A DNA stretch of 64,000 nt from an uncultured Lachnospiraceae bacterium (GTDB taxonomy: Bacteria; Bacillota; Clostridia; Lachnospirales; Lachnospiraceae): assembly GCA_937920345.1 (NCBI GenBank), contig CALGVA010000011.1:1-64000 (forward strand), given 5' to 3'. The notes under the pieces were generated by a model. The model ran no database searches and had not been told where the DNA came from. It saw only the letters and a list, made by a program, of their open reading frames with translations. Positions 36,154-45,286 of this stretch are shown here, in pieces. Every line of letters begins with the position of its first letter. The first letter of the stretch is position 1. Both the position numbers and the translations under genes were made by a program.

Positions 36154-36345
36154 ATGAGTATTTTTGAGTATGACGAAGAACTGTTAAAGAAAACCGAATA
36201 TAATTACGGAAGAGAAACCGGGATGAAATTAATTGACACTTTGTTAAAAGCCGGAAGGACTGAAGACATTTCAAAAGCCATGGAAGATTCCGCATATTGT
36301 GACAAATTGCTGCATGAATACAATATTGTGCCGGATTATTTCTAG
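36154..36345 (+). CDS. Small 63-residue protein, resembling an Rpn/PD-(D/E)XK nuclease tail
   Basis: MSIFEYDEELLKKTEYNYG at the start and LIDTLLKAGRTEDISKAMED then YNIVPDYF resemble the C-terminal helical tail found on Rpn-type recombination-promoting nuclease/transposase-like proteins in Clostridia. No nuclease core is present, so this is a stand-alone tail or remnant. GGAGG lies 9 bp before ATG. Its TAG stop codon is formed by the first three bases of the 163-bp palindromic element, so the native end may have been altered by insertion. Confidence 0.5.
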   Translation: MSIFEYDEELLKKTEYNYGRETGMKLIDTLLKAGRTEDISKAMEDSAYCDKLLHEYNIVPDYF

Positions 36346-36505
36346 TACAACGAATAATTAATTTCTGATACATTGGCGCAGAATGATTATTTCATATGCA
36401 AGGCGGAGGAATGAGGCGTAGCGGTGGCTACGCCGATTGACAACAACGAAGCAGATGAAAAATCAGGCAAGTCAATGTGTCAGTTAATTAATATTCGTTG
36501 TACTA
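36343..36505. mobile_element. 163-bp palindromic miniature element
   Basis: Both ends read inward TAGTACAACGAATA, and similarity between the arms continues (GATTATTTCATATGC against GATTTTTCATCTGC) to a central hairpin GGCGTAGC/GCTACGCC. The whole element can fold as one long stem. If the TA at each edge is a target duplication it would fit Tc1/IS630-like mobilisation, but the TA is also part of the repeat. No gene inside. Confidence 0.7.
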
Positions 36506-36531
36506 ATACAACGAACCGTTCATTTAGTAGA

Positions 36532-36575
36532 ACACCCCTCCTGCCATCCACTCATGACAGAAGGGGTATTCTTTT
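36532..36575. terminator. Hairpin terminator beside the DUF5692 gene
   Basis: ACCCCT...CTG and CAG...AGGGGT form the stem (36534-36567), followed by ATTCTTTT on the plus strand. It ends transcripts near the stop of the DUF5692 gene. Confidence 0.6.
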
Positions 36576-37608
36576 ATTCCGCCCTGTTCATCGCCGCAAT
36601 GAAATCCTTCTGGTCCGTAAAGATCTCATTCGTATAAGGGTTCTTCTTCTGCGCCTTCGCGCGCTTTAAGATCACCGCGAATACCACGATATTTACTGCG
36701 ATAGAGAGCACCGAAATGATTCCCTGTGCAGCAGGATTTGCCGTAGCCGGCATCGCCTCTCCAAATGCTGCCGCAGCGCCGCCTGCCCCGTACACGGATG
36801 ATACGGTAGTGAAACGGCTGCCGTCCTGGAACAGCGGGAATACCTGCGCGAACATACACCACAGCGCCAGCGTATTGGCACGGTTCTGAATCCAGCCGCC
36901 CTTATTCCAGAGCGCATTCGCAATCGTAGGCGCCAGAAGCAGCGCAAATCCGCAGTACCATGCATGGGTCGGCAGATTCAGATAAGTATACTGGAAATTC
37001 CAGATATCGTATGCAAGAATAAACTGCCATGTCATATCCGGCCAGAGCATATCCTTTTTATCCCTAGATGAGTAAATTCCCCACCATCCTGTCATGCAGA
37101 CAATGTTGATGAGTCCGGCAATGCCATTCAGGACATTCCACCAGCCGCCGTAGAGCCATACGCCCTCGGAAGATTTCCACCAGCCGCCCATGATGTCGCC
37201 TGCCCGGACAGCAGACTCAAAATCGGATACTACTGCGATCAGAATGTTAATCGCAACAATCACAAACGGGAATACCTTAAAGGCATGGGATTTTCCCAGA
37301 CTTCCCCACTTATACTTCAGGACCATAAAGCCGATACATCCGGCCAGTGCAGCGTACAGCTTCGCATAATGGAACCAGCTGTTCATATGCACGTAGGTCT
37401 GGTTCGTCAGCGCCCACTCCGCACCTTTCGCCGCGCCCACATATATGGAAATAAAATAAACCGTCAGCACCGCCGGGATCGCGAAGAAGCACAATCCACC
37501 TCCAAATTTCGTCCGCCGCGCAACCTCATTCATAATGATCAGCCCCGCAAAAACAAGCACCCAGCCTAAAAGCTGCCAGCCGATCATACCGTCACTTAAA
37601 TGAAACAT
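36574..37608 (-). CDS. DUF5692 multi-pass membrane protein
   Basis: About 344 residues with eight or nine hydrophobic helices (GWQLLGWVLVFAGLIIM, FFAIPAVLTVYFISIYVG, VFPFVIVAINILIAVVS). It is rich in Trp, with GGWWKSSEGVWLYGGWWNVL. Matches the DUF5692 family, function unknown. The start at 37608 (MFHLSDG) uses GGGGG at 7 bp. It follows hypA by about 120 bp on the same strand, so it is probably the last gene of the HypB-oxidoreductase-HypA cassette. Confidence 0.78.
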   Translation of the reverse strand: MFHLSDGMIGWQLLGWVLVFAGLIIMNEVARRTKFGGGLCFFAIPAVLTVYFISIYVGAAKGAEWALTNQTYVHMNSWFHYAKLYAALAGCIGFMVLKYKWGSLGKSHAFKVFPFVIVAINILIAVVSDFESAVRAGDIMGGWWKSSEGVWLYGGWWNVLNGIAGLINIVCMTGWWGIYSSRDKKDMLWPDMTWQFILAYDIWNFQYTYLNLPTHAWYCGFALLLAPTIANALWNKGGWIQNRANTLALWCMFAQVFPLFQDGSRFTTVSSVYGAGGAAAAFGEAMPATANPAAQGIISVLSIAVNIVVFAVILKRAKAQKKNPYTNEIFTDQKDFIAAMNRAE

Positions 37609-37729
37609 ATTAATTCCCCCTCTCATTTCTCTTCCTTATAAGATTTTTCGCACCGCCGTCTCACGTGTTCTGCCACTTTAACCGTACCCGTGGCAAACTG
37701 ACAGTTCCTGTGCAAAAACAATCTCCTGA

Positions 37730-38074
37730 TCAATAGACTTCTATTTCTTTAATATTAAACTCACTTCCCTGTAACAGCCACGTATCCGGGCTGTGGCAAT
37801 AGGGACAGATCTTGCCGTGCTCCACGGTGGAATAAGTCTTCTCACAGCCTTCACAGTAAGTAACGGCAGGCAGAATCTCCACAACAAGTTCCGCCTCCGA
37901 GAAAAGCTCCCGCTTCTTCGCCGCCCATTTCCAGCAGTTTTGCAGATAGGACTCGATCACCGTAGACACCTCTCCCAGTTCCAGAACGACTTTGGAGATC
38001 CCCTCCACCTCATTCTCAGCCGCGACCTTTTCCAGACTGTCCATAATATGAAATACAACACCTAATTCATGCAT
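37730..38074 (-). CDS. hypA: Hydrogenase maturation nickel metallochaperone HypA
   Basis: 114 residues. The N-terminal MHELGVVFHI supplies the Met-His-Glu nickel site, and the zinc loop has CEGC and CPYC. HypA passes nickel to NiFe hydrogenase precursors with HypB, and in some bacteria to urease. The start at 38074 overlaps the end of the upstream oxidoreductase gene by 8 bp. hypC, hypD, hypE, hypF and hydrogenase genes are absent from this neighbourhood. Confidence 0.92.
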   Translation of the reverse strand: MHELGVVFHIMDSLEKVAAENEVEGISKVVLELGEVSTVIESYLQNCWKWAAKKRELFSEAELVVEILPAVTYCEGCEKTYSTVEHGKICPYCHSPDTWLLQGSEFNIKEIEVY

Positions 38075-40862
38075 CCTGTTTCCCTTTGCGTGCAAACTTG
38101 ACTTTAATAGACTGCTTCACCGTATTCGGCAGAATATATTTCAGCTTATCTTCCGATTTCACCATTGTAGAACAGCCCGGCAGTTCCCTGTGAAGCGTAA
38201 TCGCGTCAAACACACATTTCGTCGTACAGATCCCGCAGCCGATACATTTGTTCGGATCAACCACCGACGCGCCGCAGCCAAGACAGCGGGAAGTCTCTGC
38301 TTTCACCTGCTCCTCGGTCAAAGTGTGCGACAGATCACGGAAGGAACGGGCCTGTGCCTCTTCCGCCTTCTCCGGTCTCTGCCTGTCGGTATTGTCATAG
38401 CTTGCAATGAAAATATCATCCTTATCAAGCTCTATGAAATCCCGCCTGTTTCTTCCGATGGTCAGCGTGCAGTGCTCATGCACGAACCGGTGCAGAGAGA
38501 TTGCTCCCTCACGCCCCGCCGCGATGGCATCTATGGCAAATTTCGGTCCTGTGTAGACATCGCCGCCCACGAAGATATCCGGCTCCGCTGTCTGATACGT
38601 CAATCTGTCGGCAATCGCGCCGCCGTTCGGACGCAGTTCTACTTTCGTATCTTTCAGAAGGTCGCCCCATACGATTCCCTGTCCTACGCTGAAGATCACG
38701 CCTGCACAGGAAACGGTCATGGTATCCTCCTCATCATACACCGGCGCGAAACGATGGTTCTCATCATATACACGGGTACACCTCTTAAATACCACGCCTG
38801 TCGCCCTGCCATTCTCCGTCAGGATCTCTTTCGGTCCCCAGCCGTTATGAATGGCAATGTTCTCTTCCGTCGCTTCCAGAATCTCCTCCCGGCTGGCGGG
38901 CATCTCGTCACGGCTCTCCAGACAGAACATGGACACCTTGCCGTCGCCGCACCGGGTGCTCACTCTGGCCGCATCGATTGCCACATTTCCGCCGCCCACA
39001 ACGATCACGTCGCCGCCCAGATCAAACTTCTCTTTCTGTCCGGCTTCTTTCAGAAATTCCACCGCCGTATAAACGCCCTGCGCATCCTCGCCGGGCACGT
39101 TCGGTTTCCTGCCGCCCTGACAGCCGATGGCTATGTAAAATCCCTTGTAGCCCTGTTCACGAAGCTGCGAGATCGTAACATCTCTGCCGACCTCCACACC
39201 GCATTTGATCTCTACGCCCATGGCTCTGATCACATCGATTTCCGCCTCGATCAGATTTTTTTCCAGTTTATAGGAAGGAATCCCGTATGTCAGCATACCG
39301 CCGGGCTTCTCACTCTTCTCGAATATGGTCGGCTTATACCCCTTATCCGCCAGATAATACGCGCAGGACAATCCTGCCGGGCCGGCACCGATGATGGCGA
39401 TCTTCTCGTCGAAGCTTCCCTTCAGGGACGGCACTGTCGGTTTCGGTATGTAGCGCGTTTCCGCAGTCAAGTCTCTCTCTGCCACAAACCTCTTCACTGC
39501 GTCAATGGCAACCGCCTCATCCAAAGTCCCCCGCGTGCAGGCATCCTCACAGCGTCTGTTACAGATCCGTCCGCAGATTGCAGGCAGCGGGTTATCCTTC
39601 TTGATCAGCGCCAGCGCTTCCTCATACCGCCCTTCCTTAGCCAGTTTCAGATAGCCCTGCACCGCAATATGTGCCGGACACGCCGTCTTACAGGGTGCAG
39701 TTCCCGTATCGTAGCAGTTGATCCTGTTCACATCCCTGTAATTGTGGGTCCACATATGCTCGCCCCACTTCTGTTCCTGCGGAAGCGGCATCTTCGGGTA
39801 GTCCACTTCACTGCCGTCCTTCCTGCACAGCTTCTGTCCCAGTTTCACCGCACCCGCCGGACATGCTTCCACACATTTTCCGCAGGCAACGCACTTATCC
39901 TTATCCACTTTTGCAATATAAGCGGAACGGGACATATTCGGCGTGTTAAAAAGCTGGGAGGTCCTGAGTGCATAGCACACGTTCACATTGCAGTTACAGA
40001 TCGCAAAGATCTTGTTTGCGCCGTCAATGTTTGTGATCTGATGAACAAACCCGTTATCCTCCGCCTGCTTAAATATGTCAAGCGCTTCCTCTTTCGTGAT
40101 ATAGCGTCCATCCTTCTGGGTCTCCACCACGTAATCCGCCATGTCGCCCACTGCCACGCACCAGCCCTCCGGGTCATCGGCACAGCCTTCATCATGTACC
40201 AGACGGGAACGACGACAGGAACAGGGGCTTGCCGCATACTTGCCTTCATATTTCGACAGCCAGTAGGAAATATGTTCCAGATCAATGGATTCGTTTTCCA
40301 TCTCAATAGCCTTTTCCACCGGAATGACATGCATACCGATACCGTTTCCGCCCTCTCCCACAAAAGGCGTCACCATCTCAAGGGGCAGTCTGGACATATG
40401 CTCGAAGAACAGCGTGACTTCCGGGTGTTCTTCCACCACTTTGCTGTTCATATTAAAAAATTCCGCTGAACCGGGCACAAACATGGGAAGCAGATACTGT
40501 TTCTCATGCTTCGGGTTCTCCCAGTTATATTCCAGTATGCCCTTTACGGACATCGCCTGCAGCTTCGGTTCCAGTTCTTTCTCCGGAATTCCCGTCAGCT
40601 TCGCGATCTCCGGCAGCGTTTTCGGTTTTCTGACGCCGAGTTTCAAGGCGATTTCCGCCTCCTCGTCAGTCACCACGCCTGCCAGGCCCCAATACTCCGG
40701 ATCATCCGGCGTGATCTTCTTGATCCCCAGCTTCTGGGGTATCCTGTCCGTGATCATCTTTCCCAGTTTGACAATGCTCTCCCGGGGCGGTTCGCTGTGA
40801 TCCGTCTTATGCTCCGGATAGACGTACTCCGGATATAATTCTTTGTCCAGTTTTCTCTCCAT
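38067..40862 (-). CDS. Fe-S/FAD oxidoreductase (GltD-like) with N-terminal Cys-rich domain
   Basis: 931 residues in several modules. An N-terminal helical/winged-helix-like part (KPKTLPEIAKLTGIPEKELE) is followed by a Cys-rich region (SPCSCRRSRLVHDEGC, FAICNCNVNVC), then a ferredoxin motif CVACGKCVEACPAGAV, a GltD-type FeS entry (CGRICNRRCEDAC), an FAD site IGAGPAGLSCAYYL, an NAD(P) site VVGGGNVAIDAARVS, and a C-terminal ferredoxin (CIGCGICTTKCVFDAI). It likely transfers electrons between NAD(P)H and a ferredoxin or partner protein. It lies between hypB and hypA in one transcript. The real substrate is unknown. Confidence 0.85.
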   Translation of the reverse strand: MERKLDKELYPEYVYPEHKTDHSEPPRESIVKLGKMITDRIPQKLGIKKITPDDPEYWGLAGVVTDEEAEIALKLGVRKPKTLPEIAKLTGIPEKELEPKLQAMSVKGILEYNWENPKHEKQYLLPMFVPGSAEFFNMNSKVVEEHPEVTLFFEHMSRLPLEMVTPFVGEGGNGIGMHVIPVEKAIEMENESIDLEHISYWLSKYEGKYAASPCSCRRSRLVHDEGCADDPEGWCVAVGDMADYVVETQKDGRYITKEEALDIFKQAEDNGFVHQITNIDGANKIFAICNCNVNVCYALRTSQLFNTPNMSRSAYIAKVDKDKCVACGKCVEACPAGAVKLGQKLCRKDGSEVDYPKMPLPQEQKWGEHMWTHNYRDVNRINCYDTGTAPCKTACPAHIAVQGYLKLAKEGRYEEALALIKKDNPLPAICGRICNRRCEDACTRGTLDEAVAIDAVKRFVAERDLTAETRYIPKPTVPSLKGSFDEKIAIIGAGPAGLSCAYYLADKGYKPTIFEKSEKPGGMLTYGIPSYKLEKNLIEAEIDVIRAMGVEIKCGVEVGRDVTISQLREQGYKGFYIAIGCQGGRKPNVPGEDAQGVYTAVEFLKEAGQKEKFDLGGDVIVVGGGNVAIDAARVSTRCGDGKVSMFCLESRDEMPASREEILEATEENIAIHNGWGPKEILTENGRATGVVFKRCTRVYDENHRFAPVYDEEDTMTVSCAGVIFSVGQGIVWGDLLKDTKVELRPNGGAIADRLTYQTAEPDIFVGGDVYTGPKFAIDAIAAGREGAISLHRFVHEHCTLTIGRNRRDFIELDKDDIFIASYDNTDRQRPEKAEEAQARSFRDLSHTLTEEQVKAETSRCLGCGASVVDPNKCIGCGICTTKCVFDAITLHRELPGCSTMVKSEDKLKYILPNTVKQSIKVKFARKGKQDA

Positions 40863-40939
40863 ACCTTCCTCCCTCACAGTGTATTTTATTTCTGCAAAAA
40901 ATTTCTTTCCTGATTCACTATATCACTTTCACGAAGCTC

Positions 40940-41611
40940 CTATGCCTCACGCCACTTCCTCACTTCTTCTTCCAGCCAGTCTGCCCACTCCTGTATGCCT
41001 TCCCCTGTCCTGGCGCAGACCGGAATAATCTTCGCCCGGGGATTGCGCATATGTATGTATTCTCTGCACTTCTCCATATCGAAATCAAAATACGGCAGGA
41101 CATCGATCTTGTTGATCAATACCACGTCACAGATCGAAAACATGAGCGGGTACTTTAACGGCTTATCATCGCCCTCCGGCACGGACAGGATCATGGCATT
41201 TTTAGACGCCCCGGTGTCGAACTCTGCCGGGCACACCAGATTCCCCACATTCTCAAGGATTGCCAGTTCGATTCCTTCCGTCTGCAGTCCGTCCAGCCCC
41301 TGTCTGGTCATCTCTGCATCCAGATGGCACATTCCCCCGGTATGAAGCTGGATCACCTTCGCCCCGGACTCCGAGATCGTTCTGGCGTCCACATCGGAAT
41401 CTATATCCGCCTCCATCACCCCGATCTGCAGTTTATCCTTTAATGCCTCAATCGTCTTCATCAGCGTAGTGGTCTTGCCCGAACCCGGCGAAGACATGAG
41501 ATTTAACAGGAAAACTCCTTTTTCCCTTAACTCCTGACGTAAAAGTTCCGCCTGTCTGTCATTGTCCGCATAAACACTCTGTTTGATTTCCAGAATCCGT
41601 ACTTCCTTCAT
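40940..41611 (-). CDS. hypB: Hydrogenase nickel incorporation GTPase HypB
   Basis: 223 residues. G1 SSPGSGKTT, switch region EADIDSDVDARTI, ENVGNLVCPAEFDTG and G4 NKID match HypB. The N-terminal CxxCGC nickel motif and His-rich stretch of some HypB proteins are missing, which is common in short forms. The start at 41611 (MKEVRILEIK) follows GGAG at 6 bp, supplied by hairpin repeat C. It is first in the cassette with the large oxidoreductase and HypA. Confidence 0.93.
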   Translation of the reverse strand: MKEVRILEIKQSVYADNDRQAELLRQELREKGVFLLNLMSSPGSGKTTTLMKTIEALKDKLQIGVMEADIDSDVDARTISESGAKVIQLHTGGMCHLDAEMTRQGLDGLQTEGIELAILENVGNLVCPAEFDTGASKNAMILSVPEGDDKPLKYPLMFSICDVVLINKIDVLPYFDFDMEKCREYIHMRNPRAKIIPVCARTGEGIQEWADWLEEEVRKWREA

Positions 41612-41616
41612 AAATA

Positions 41617-41757
41617 TCTCCATTCCGGAGCGCTTACGCGACATGTGGCATGACTTTGCTGACGCAAAGTCGCAAATTTCAAATTCGCAGACTTTGTTTA
41701 CAAAGTTTTGCCATACAAACAAATTTGTGACGCTCCGGCACAAATTTGCGTGTGAAT
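41617..41757 (-). repeat. Hairpin repeat, copy C
   Basis: Leader of hypB. Stems CAAATTTG/CAAATTTG (with loop TGCCGGAGCGTCA), ACTTTGTAAACAAAGT, GCGAATTT/AAATTTGC then GA, then CTTTGC/GCAAAG. It ends CGGAATGGAGA like copies A and B, giving the hypB Shine-Dalgarno site. Confidence 0.7.
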
Positions 41758-41842
41758 TCATCGCCTGAATTTTAGTTATCTGTATTGTACTATAAAATGC
41801 CCCGCGGATTCAATTAATTTGTCATATTTTAATATATTCCGT

Positions 41843-41982
41843 GTAACAGTTCAGCCTTCGGCTTCACTGTCACTCCTGATGCACACAAAATGCTCCAAAG
41901 TCGCATTTTGGCGCTTTCACAACTCATAAAATCGCATACAGAGCGATTTTACTCGCGGAATAGTGCAAGGCTGAACTGTTAT
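41843..41982. mobile_element. 140-bp miniature inverted-repeat element, copy 2
   Basis: Almost identical to 20724-20863. The ends are GTAACAGTTCAGCCTT and AAGGCTGAACTGTTAT. It is flanked by an exact 8-bp direct repeat TATTCCGT (41835-41842 and 41983-41990). Inserted in the roughly 430-bp region between hypB and pncB, upstream of both. Confidence 0.88.
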
Positions 41983-42018
41983 TATTCCGTACTATACAAA
42001 ATATGGCAGATGTCATGC

Positions 42019-42039
42019 TGTCTTGTCACTTGTCTTGTC
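42019..42039. promoter_or_regulatory. Direct repeat upstream of pncB
   Basis: TGTCTTGTC occurs at 42019-42027 and 42031-42039, 12 bp apart. It could be a regulator site for niacin control (NiaR-type repressors govern such genes in Firmicutes), but no consensus match is claimed. Confidence 0.25.
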
Positions 42040-42185
42040 TTTTTGTGTAAAAAGCTTTTCCATCACGGCAATTTGGTGTAAAATAAGACTGACGTCATGC
42101 GTATACCCTGATTATATACGCTGTGACATACACATCCTGTTAATGATAGCACGCCCAATGCAAAGGGAACCAATGGAGGAATACA

Positions 42186-43637
42186 ATGGACCGACAAAAC
42201 ATGACCCTGCTCACCGATCTGTACGAACTGACCATGATGCAGGGCTACTTTAAGAACAAAGATCAGAATGAAACCGTTATCTTCGATGCCTTCTACAGAA
42301 GCAATCCCTGTGACGGCGGATTTGCCATCGCGGCCGGCCTGGAACAGGTCATACAATATGTCAAGGATCTGCATTTCGATGATGAAGATATCAGATACCT
42401 TGCGAGCCTTGGTATTTTCGGCAAAGACTTTCTTGACTATCTGAGGGACTTTAAATTTACCGGAGACATCTATGCGATTCCGGAGGGAACCGTTGTCTTC
42501 CCGAGAGAACCGCTTGTCAAAGTAATCGCGCCGATCATGCAGGCGCAGCTCGTAGAGACTGCAATCTTAAATATCATCAACCACCAGAGCCTGATCGCAA
42601 CAAAAGCGGCAAGAGTCTGCTATGCCGCCCACGGTGACGGCATCATGGAGTTTGGTCTGCGCCGCGCCCAGGGTCCTGACGCCGGTACTTACGGTGCGAG
42701 AGCCGCCATGATCGGCGGCTGTATCGGCACATCCAACGTCCTGTGCGGACAACTCTTTGATGTGCCGGTGAAGGGTACTCACGCCCACAGCTGGATCATG
42801 AGTTTCCCCGATGAGTACACCGCTTTTAAGACTTACGCCGATATGTATCCTTCCGCATGTATTCTGCTGGTCGATACCTACGACACATTAAAATCCGGCG
42901 TACCCAACGCAATCCGTGTTTTTACCGAAATGAAGCAGGCGGGCATTCCGCTTACCTTCTACGGCATCCGTTTAGACAGCGGCGACCTCGCTTATCTGTC
43001 TAAAAAAGCGCGCAAGATGTTAGACGACGCGGGATTCCCCGATGCCGTTATCTCCGCCTCCAACGATCTGGATGAGTTCCTGATCCAAAGCCTGAAAGAT
43101 CAGGGCGCCGCCATCACCTCCTGGGGCGTGGGCACGCACATGATTACATCGAAAGACTGTCCATCCTTCGGCGGCGTATATAAATTAGCCGCTGTGATGG
43201 GTAAAGACGGGAAATTCATTCCCAAGATCAAGCTGTCCGAGAACACGGAAAAAGTCACCAATCCCGGAAACAAAACGATCTATCGAATCTATGAGAAGGA
43301 GACCGGCAAGATCAAAGCCGATCTGATCTGTCTGGTAGATGAGAAATTTGATGAGAGCGCCCCCCTGCTGCTGTTCGATCCGAACGAACCGTGGAAGAAA
43401 ACAAAACTGCCCGGCGGAAGCTACACGTTAAGAGAACTGATGGTGCCTGTCTTCCGCGGCGGTGAATGCTGTTACACCTCTCCGAAGGTCATGGATATCC
43501 GCGCCTACTGTCAGGAAGAACTGGACACACTCTGGGAAGAAACGAGACGTCTCGTGAATCCGCACAAGGTATACGTGGATCTGTCCAGCAGACTGTATGA
43601 CATTAAGATTTCTCTGCTGGATCAGATGAATGCATGA
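42186..43637 (+). CDS. pncB: Nicotinate phosphoribosyltransferase
   Basis: Converts nicotinate and PRPP to nicotinate mononucleotide in NAD salvage. 483 residues, full length. Family stretches include NMTLLTDLYELTMMQGYF, EFGLRRAQGPDAG, GGCIGTSNV, GTHAHSWIMSF and RLDSGDLAYLSKKAR. GGAGG lies 6 bp before ATG. Single gene with a strong terminator downstream. Confidence 0.96.
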   Translation: MDRQNMTLLTDLYELTMMQGYFKNKDQNETVIFDAFYRSNPCDGGFAIAAGLEQVIQYVKDLHFDDEDIRYLASLGIFGKDFLDYLRDFKFTGDIYAIPEGTVVFPREPLVKVIAPIMQAQLVETAILNIINHQSLIATKAARVCYAAHGDGIMEFGLRRAQGPDAGTYGARAAMIGGCIGTSNVLCGQLFDVPVKGTHAHSWIMSFPDEYTAFKTYADMYPSACILLVDTYDTLKSGVPNAIRVFTEMKQAGIPLTFYGIRLDSGDLAYLSKKARKMLDDAGFPDAVISASNDLDEFLIQSLKDQGAAITSWGVGTHMITSKDCPSFGGVYKLAAVMGKDGKFIPKIKLSENTEKVTNPGNKTIYRIYEKETGKIKADLICLVDEKFDESAPLLLFDPNEPWKKTKLPGGSYTLRELMVPVFRGGECCYTSPKVMDIRAYCQEELDTLWEETRRLVNPHKVYVDLSSRLYDIKISLLDQMNA

Positions 43638-43652
43638 TTCTACAGCATAAAA

Positions 43653-43693
43653 GATGTCCCGCATCCGGCTTTTAAAACCGATGCGGGACATTT
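43653..43693. terminator. Bidirectional terminator after pncB
   Basis: ATGTCCCGCATC and GATGCGGGACAT form a strong stem with A/T-rich sides. It serves pncB and, on the other strand, the chemoreceptor pseudogene. Confidence 0.8.
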
Positions 43694-43775
43694 CCTATGG
43701 AATAAAGGAAATGTCCCGTAACAGACTCCGGCAAGCCAGTATCCCTCATCTTATGAATGAGTCTGCCCGCCGGAT

Positions 43776-44922
43776 TTATTTCTCACTGTGCAGCACACCG
43801 GCAAGCTTCTCCATTCCTGCCTGCATATTCTTCATCGATTTCACGATACTGTCCAGACCGGCAACCTGTTCCTCCGTGGACGCGCCGATTCCGTCTGTCG
43901 TAATCACGAAGTTTCTGGAACCTTCCTCGACACGCTTCATAACGCTCTGGAGCTGCTCTTTAATGGCGACAATATCCTCCAGTTCCGATTTCAACAGTCT
44001 TGTGATATCAATAACCTCCTCCGAGGATTCCACCGTCCGCCGCAGTCTGTGTCGTCCTGATGTTTTCTTCAAACTTCTCCGAAAGCGCCTCAACAACAGA
44101 AAATCCCTCATCATTTTTATTTTTCAGATTCATAATTGTTTCTACGGTCTGGTTGACCCGCTCCTCGGATCTGGCAATCTTATCATTCAACTCTCCGAAG
44201 ATCGTCAGGCTGCTTTCCACCTCACTGATCTGCTCGTTAGCGCTTCTACTGATCTGCTGTGTCGATGCGGCAATCTCTCCCGTGTTGCCCTCAAATTCCT
44301 GCAGAGAGCTGTAGATGGCATCGGAAGACTCTTCCAGGCTTTCCACCACTTCCTGTACATTTTGTAAAACATTCTCCGCCTCATGTCCCTGCTCCTCTAC
44401 GACTTTAAATAAAGCCAGCGTCCGGTATATGATGAAACTGCATGCCAGGAAAAGCACAACATAGACAATTCCCGTAAAAATCCATCCGATCAGACTATGC
44501 AGCTTTAAGAATCCTGCCGGAAACATAACCATCAACGCGGCATTGAACAGAATCGTCACCGCGGCGCTCACCCGGATCAGCTTCTGTGAGTAATACGGTA
44601 CCAGCAGTAATGTTGCCACAAAATAGTAATGCGTCAGACAGACATAGCTGTCACTGGTATTTGTATTACAGACGGCTGCGGTAATTGCACCGATGACCGG
44701 CGGAATGCAGGCATATACATACTTTGCATTTGCCCCTAACGGCTTCTCCAGCAGTTTGGTTATAACTGCGCATACGCCGGATAAGAGAAAGATACATTCC
44801 CTGATTCCGCCGTTTAAAAAGATCATGACAAATCCGAATCCCGAAACCGCTACTGCAAAAATGTATAGAAACATTATATTATTACTGAGTTTTTCCTCGT
44901 TATTCGCTAATTATGTCTGCAT
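43776..44922 (-). pseudogene. Membrane chemoreceptor-like protein, disrupted twice
   Basis: Six N-terminal membrane helices are followed by a coiled-coil signalling-like region. Starting at the ATG with a good GGAG (44920-44922), codon 4 is TAA, then the frame continues LANNEEKLSNNIMFLYIF. Near 44030 the frame shifts by one base: NIRTTQTAAD continues in another frame as VESSEEVIDITRLLKSEL to the stop at 43776. The classical CheA-binding tip sequence (NLLALNAAIEAARAGE type) is not visible. Two independent lesions favour a real pseudogene over sequencing error. Internal starts could give a partial product. Confidence 0.75.
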
Positions 44923-45167
44923 ATAATTTTCTCCTTAGTGTTCGTAAAGTAGTGACTCTCATATCGTGCCGGCTGTCAAAAAACAATCCCCTTTTATCCC
45001 CCTTTTCATTTTTGATGCTTCATCCCGGTACATTCACATCTGATACTATAGTACCATATTTGCCCGGATAGATAAAGTTTGAATTTCGATGTATCTTCCT
45101 AAAATTTTATTATAATCAACCGCTTATTTGCATATTGACTTCAATAAACCCTAAAACACTTTTCTAT

Positions 45168-45197
45168 TTGACCTGTTTGGTGTAAACTATCTATAAG
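45168..45197 (+). promoter_or_regulatory. Promoter of degV
   Basis: TTGACC (45168-45173), 18 bp, TATAAG (45192-45197). Downstream a hairpin CCATGCCA/TGGCATGG lies in the leader. The rest of the 360-bp gap since the chemoreceptor pseudogene has no gene. Confidence 0.45.
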
Positions 45198-45286
45198 ATA
45201 CAGTATGAATCCCATGCCACAGACGGATATGTCTTATATGGCATGGTGTCGCTGTAAATCATTCACAGTAAAAAGGAGTGTCCTTT

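Noticed and set aside
38190..40469. Very long open frame (759 codons) opposite the Fe-S/FAD oxidoreductase gene
   Set aside because: It is antisense to a gene with clear FAD, NAD and ferredoxin motifs, and its translation shows no domain. It arises from codon composition.
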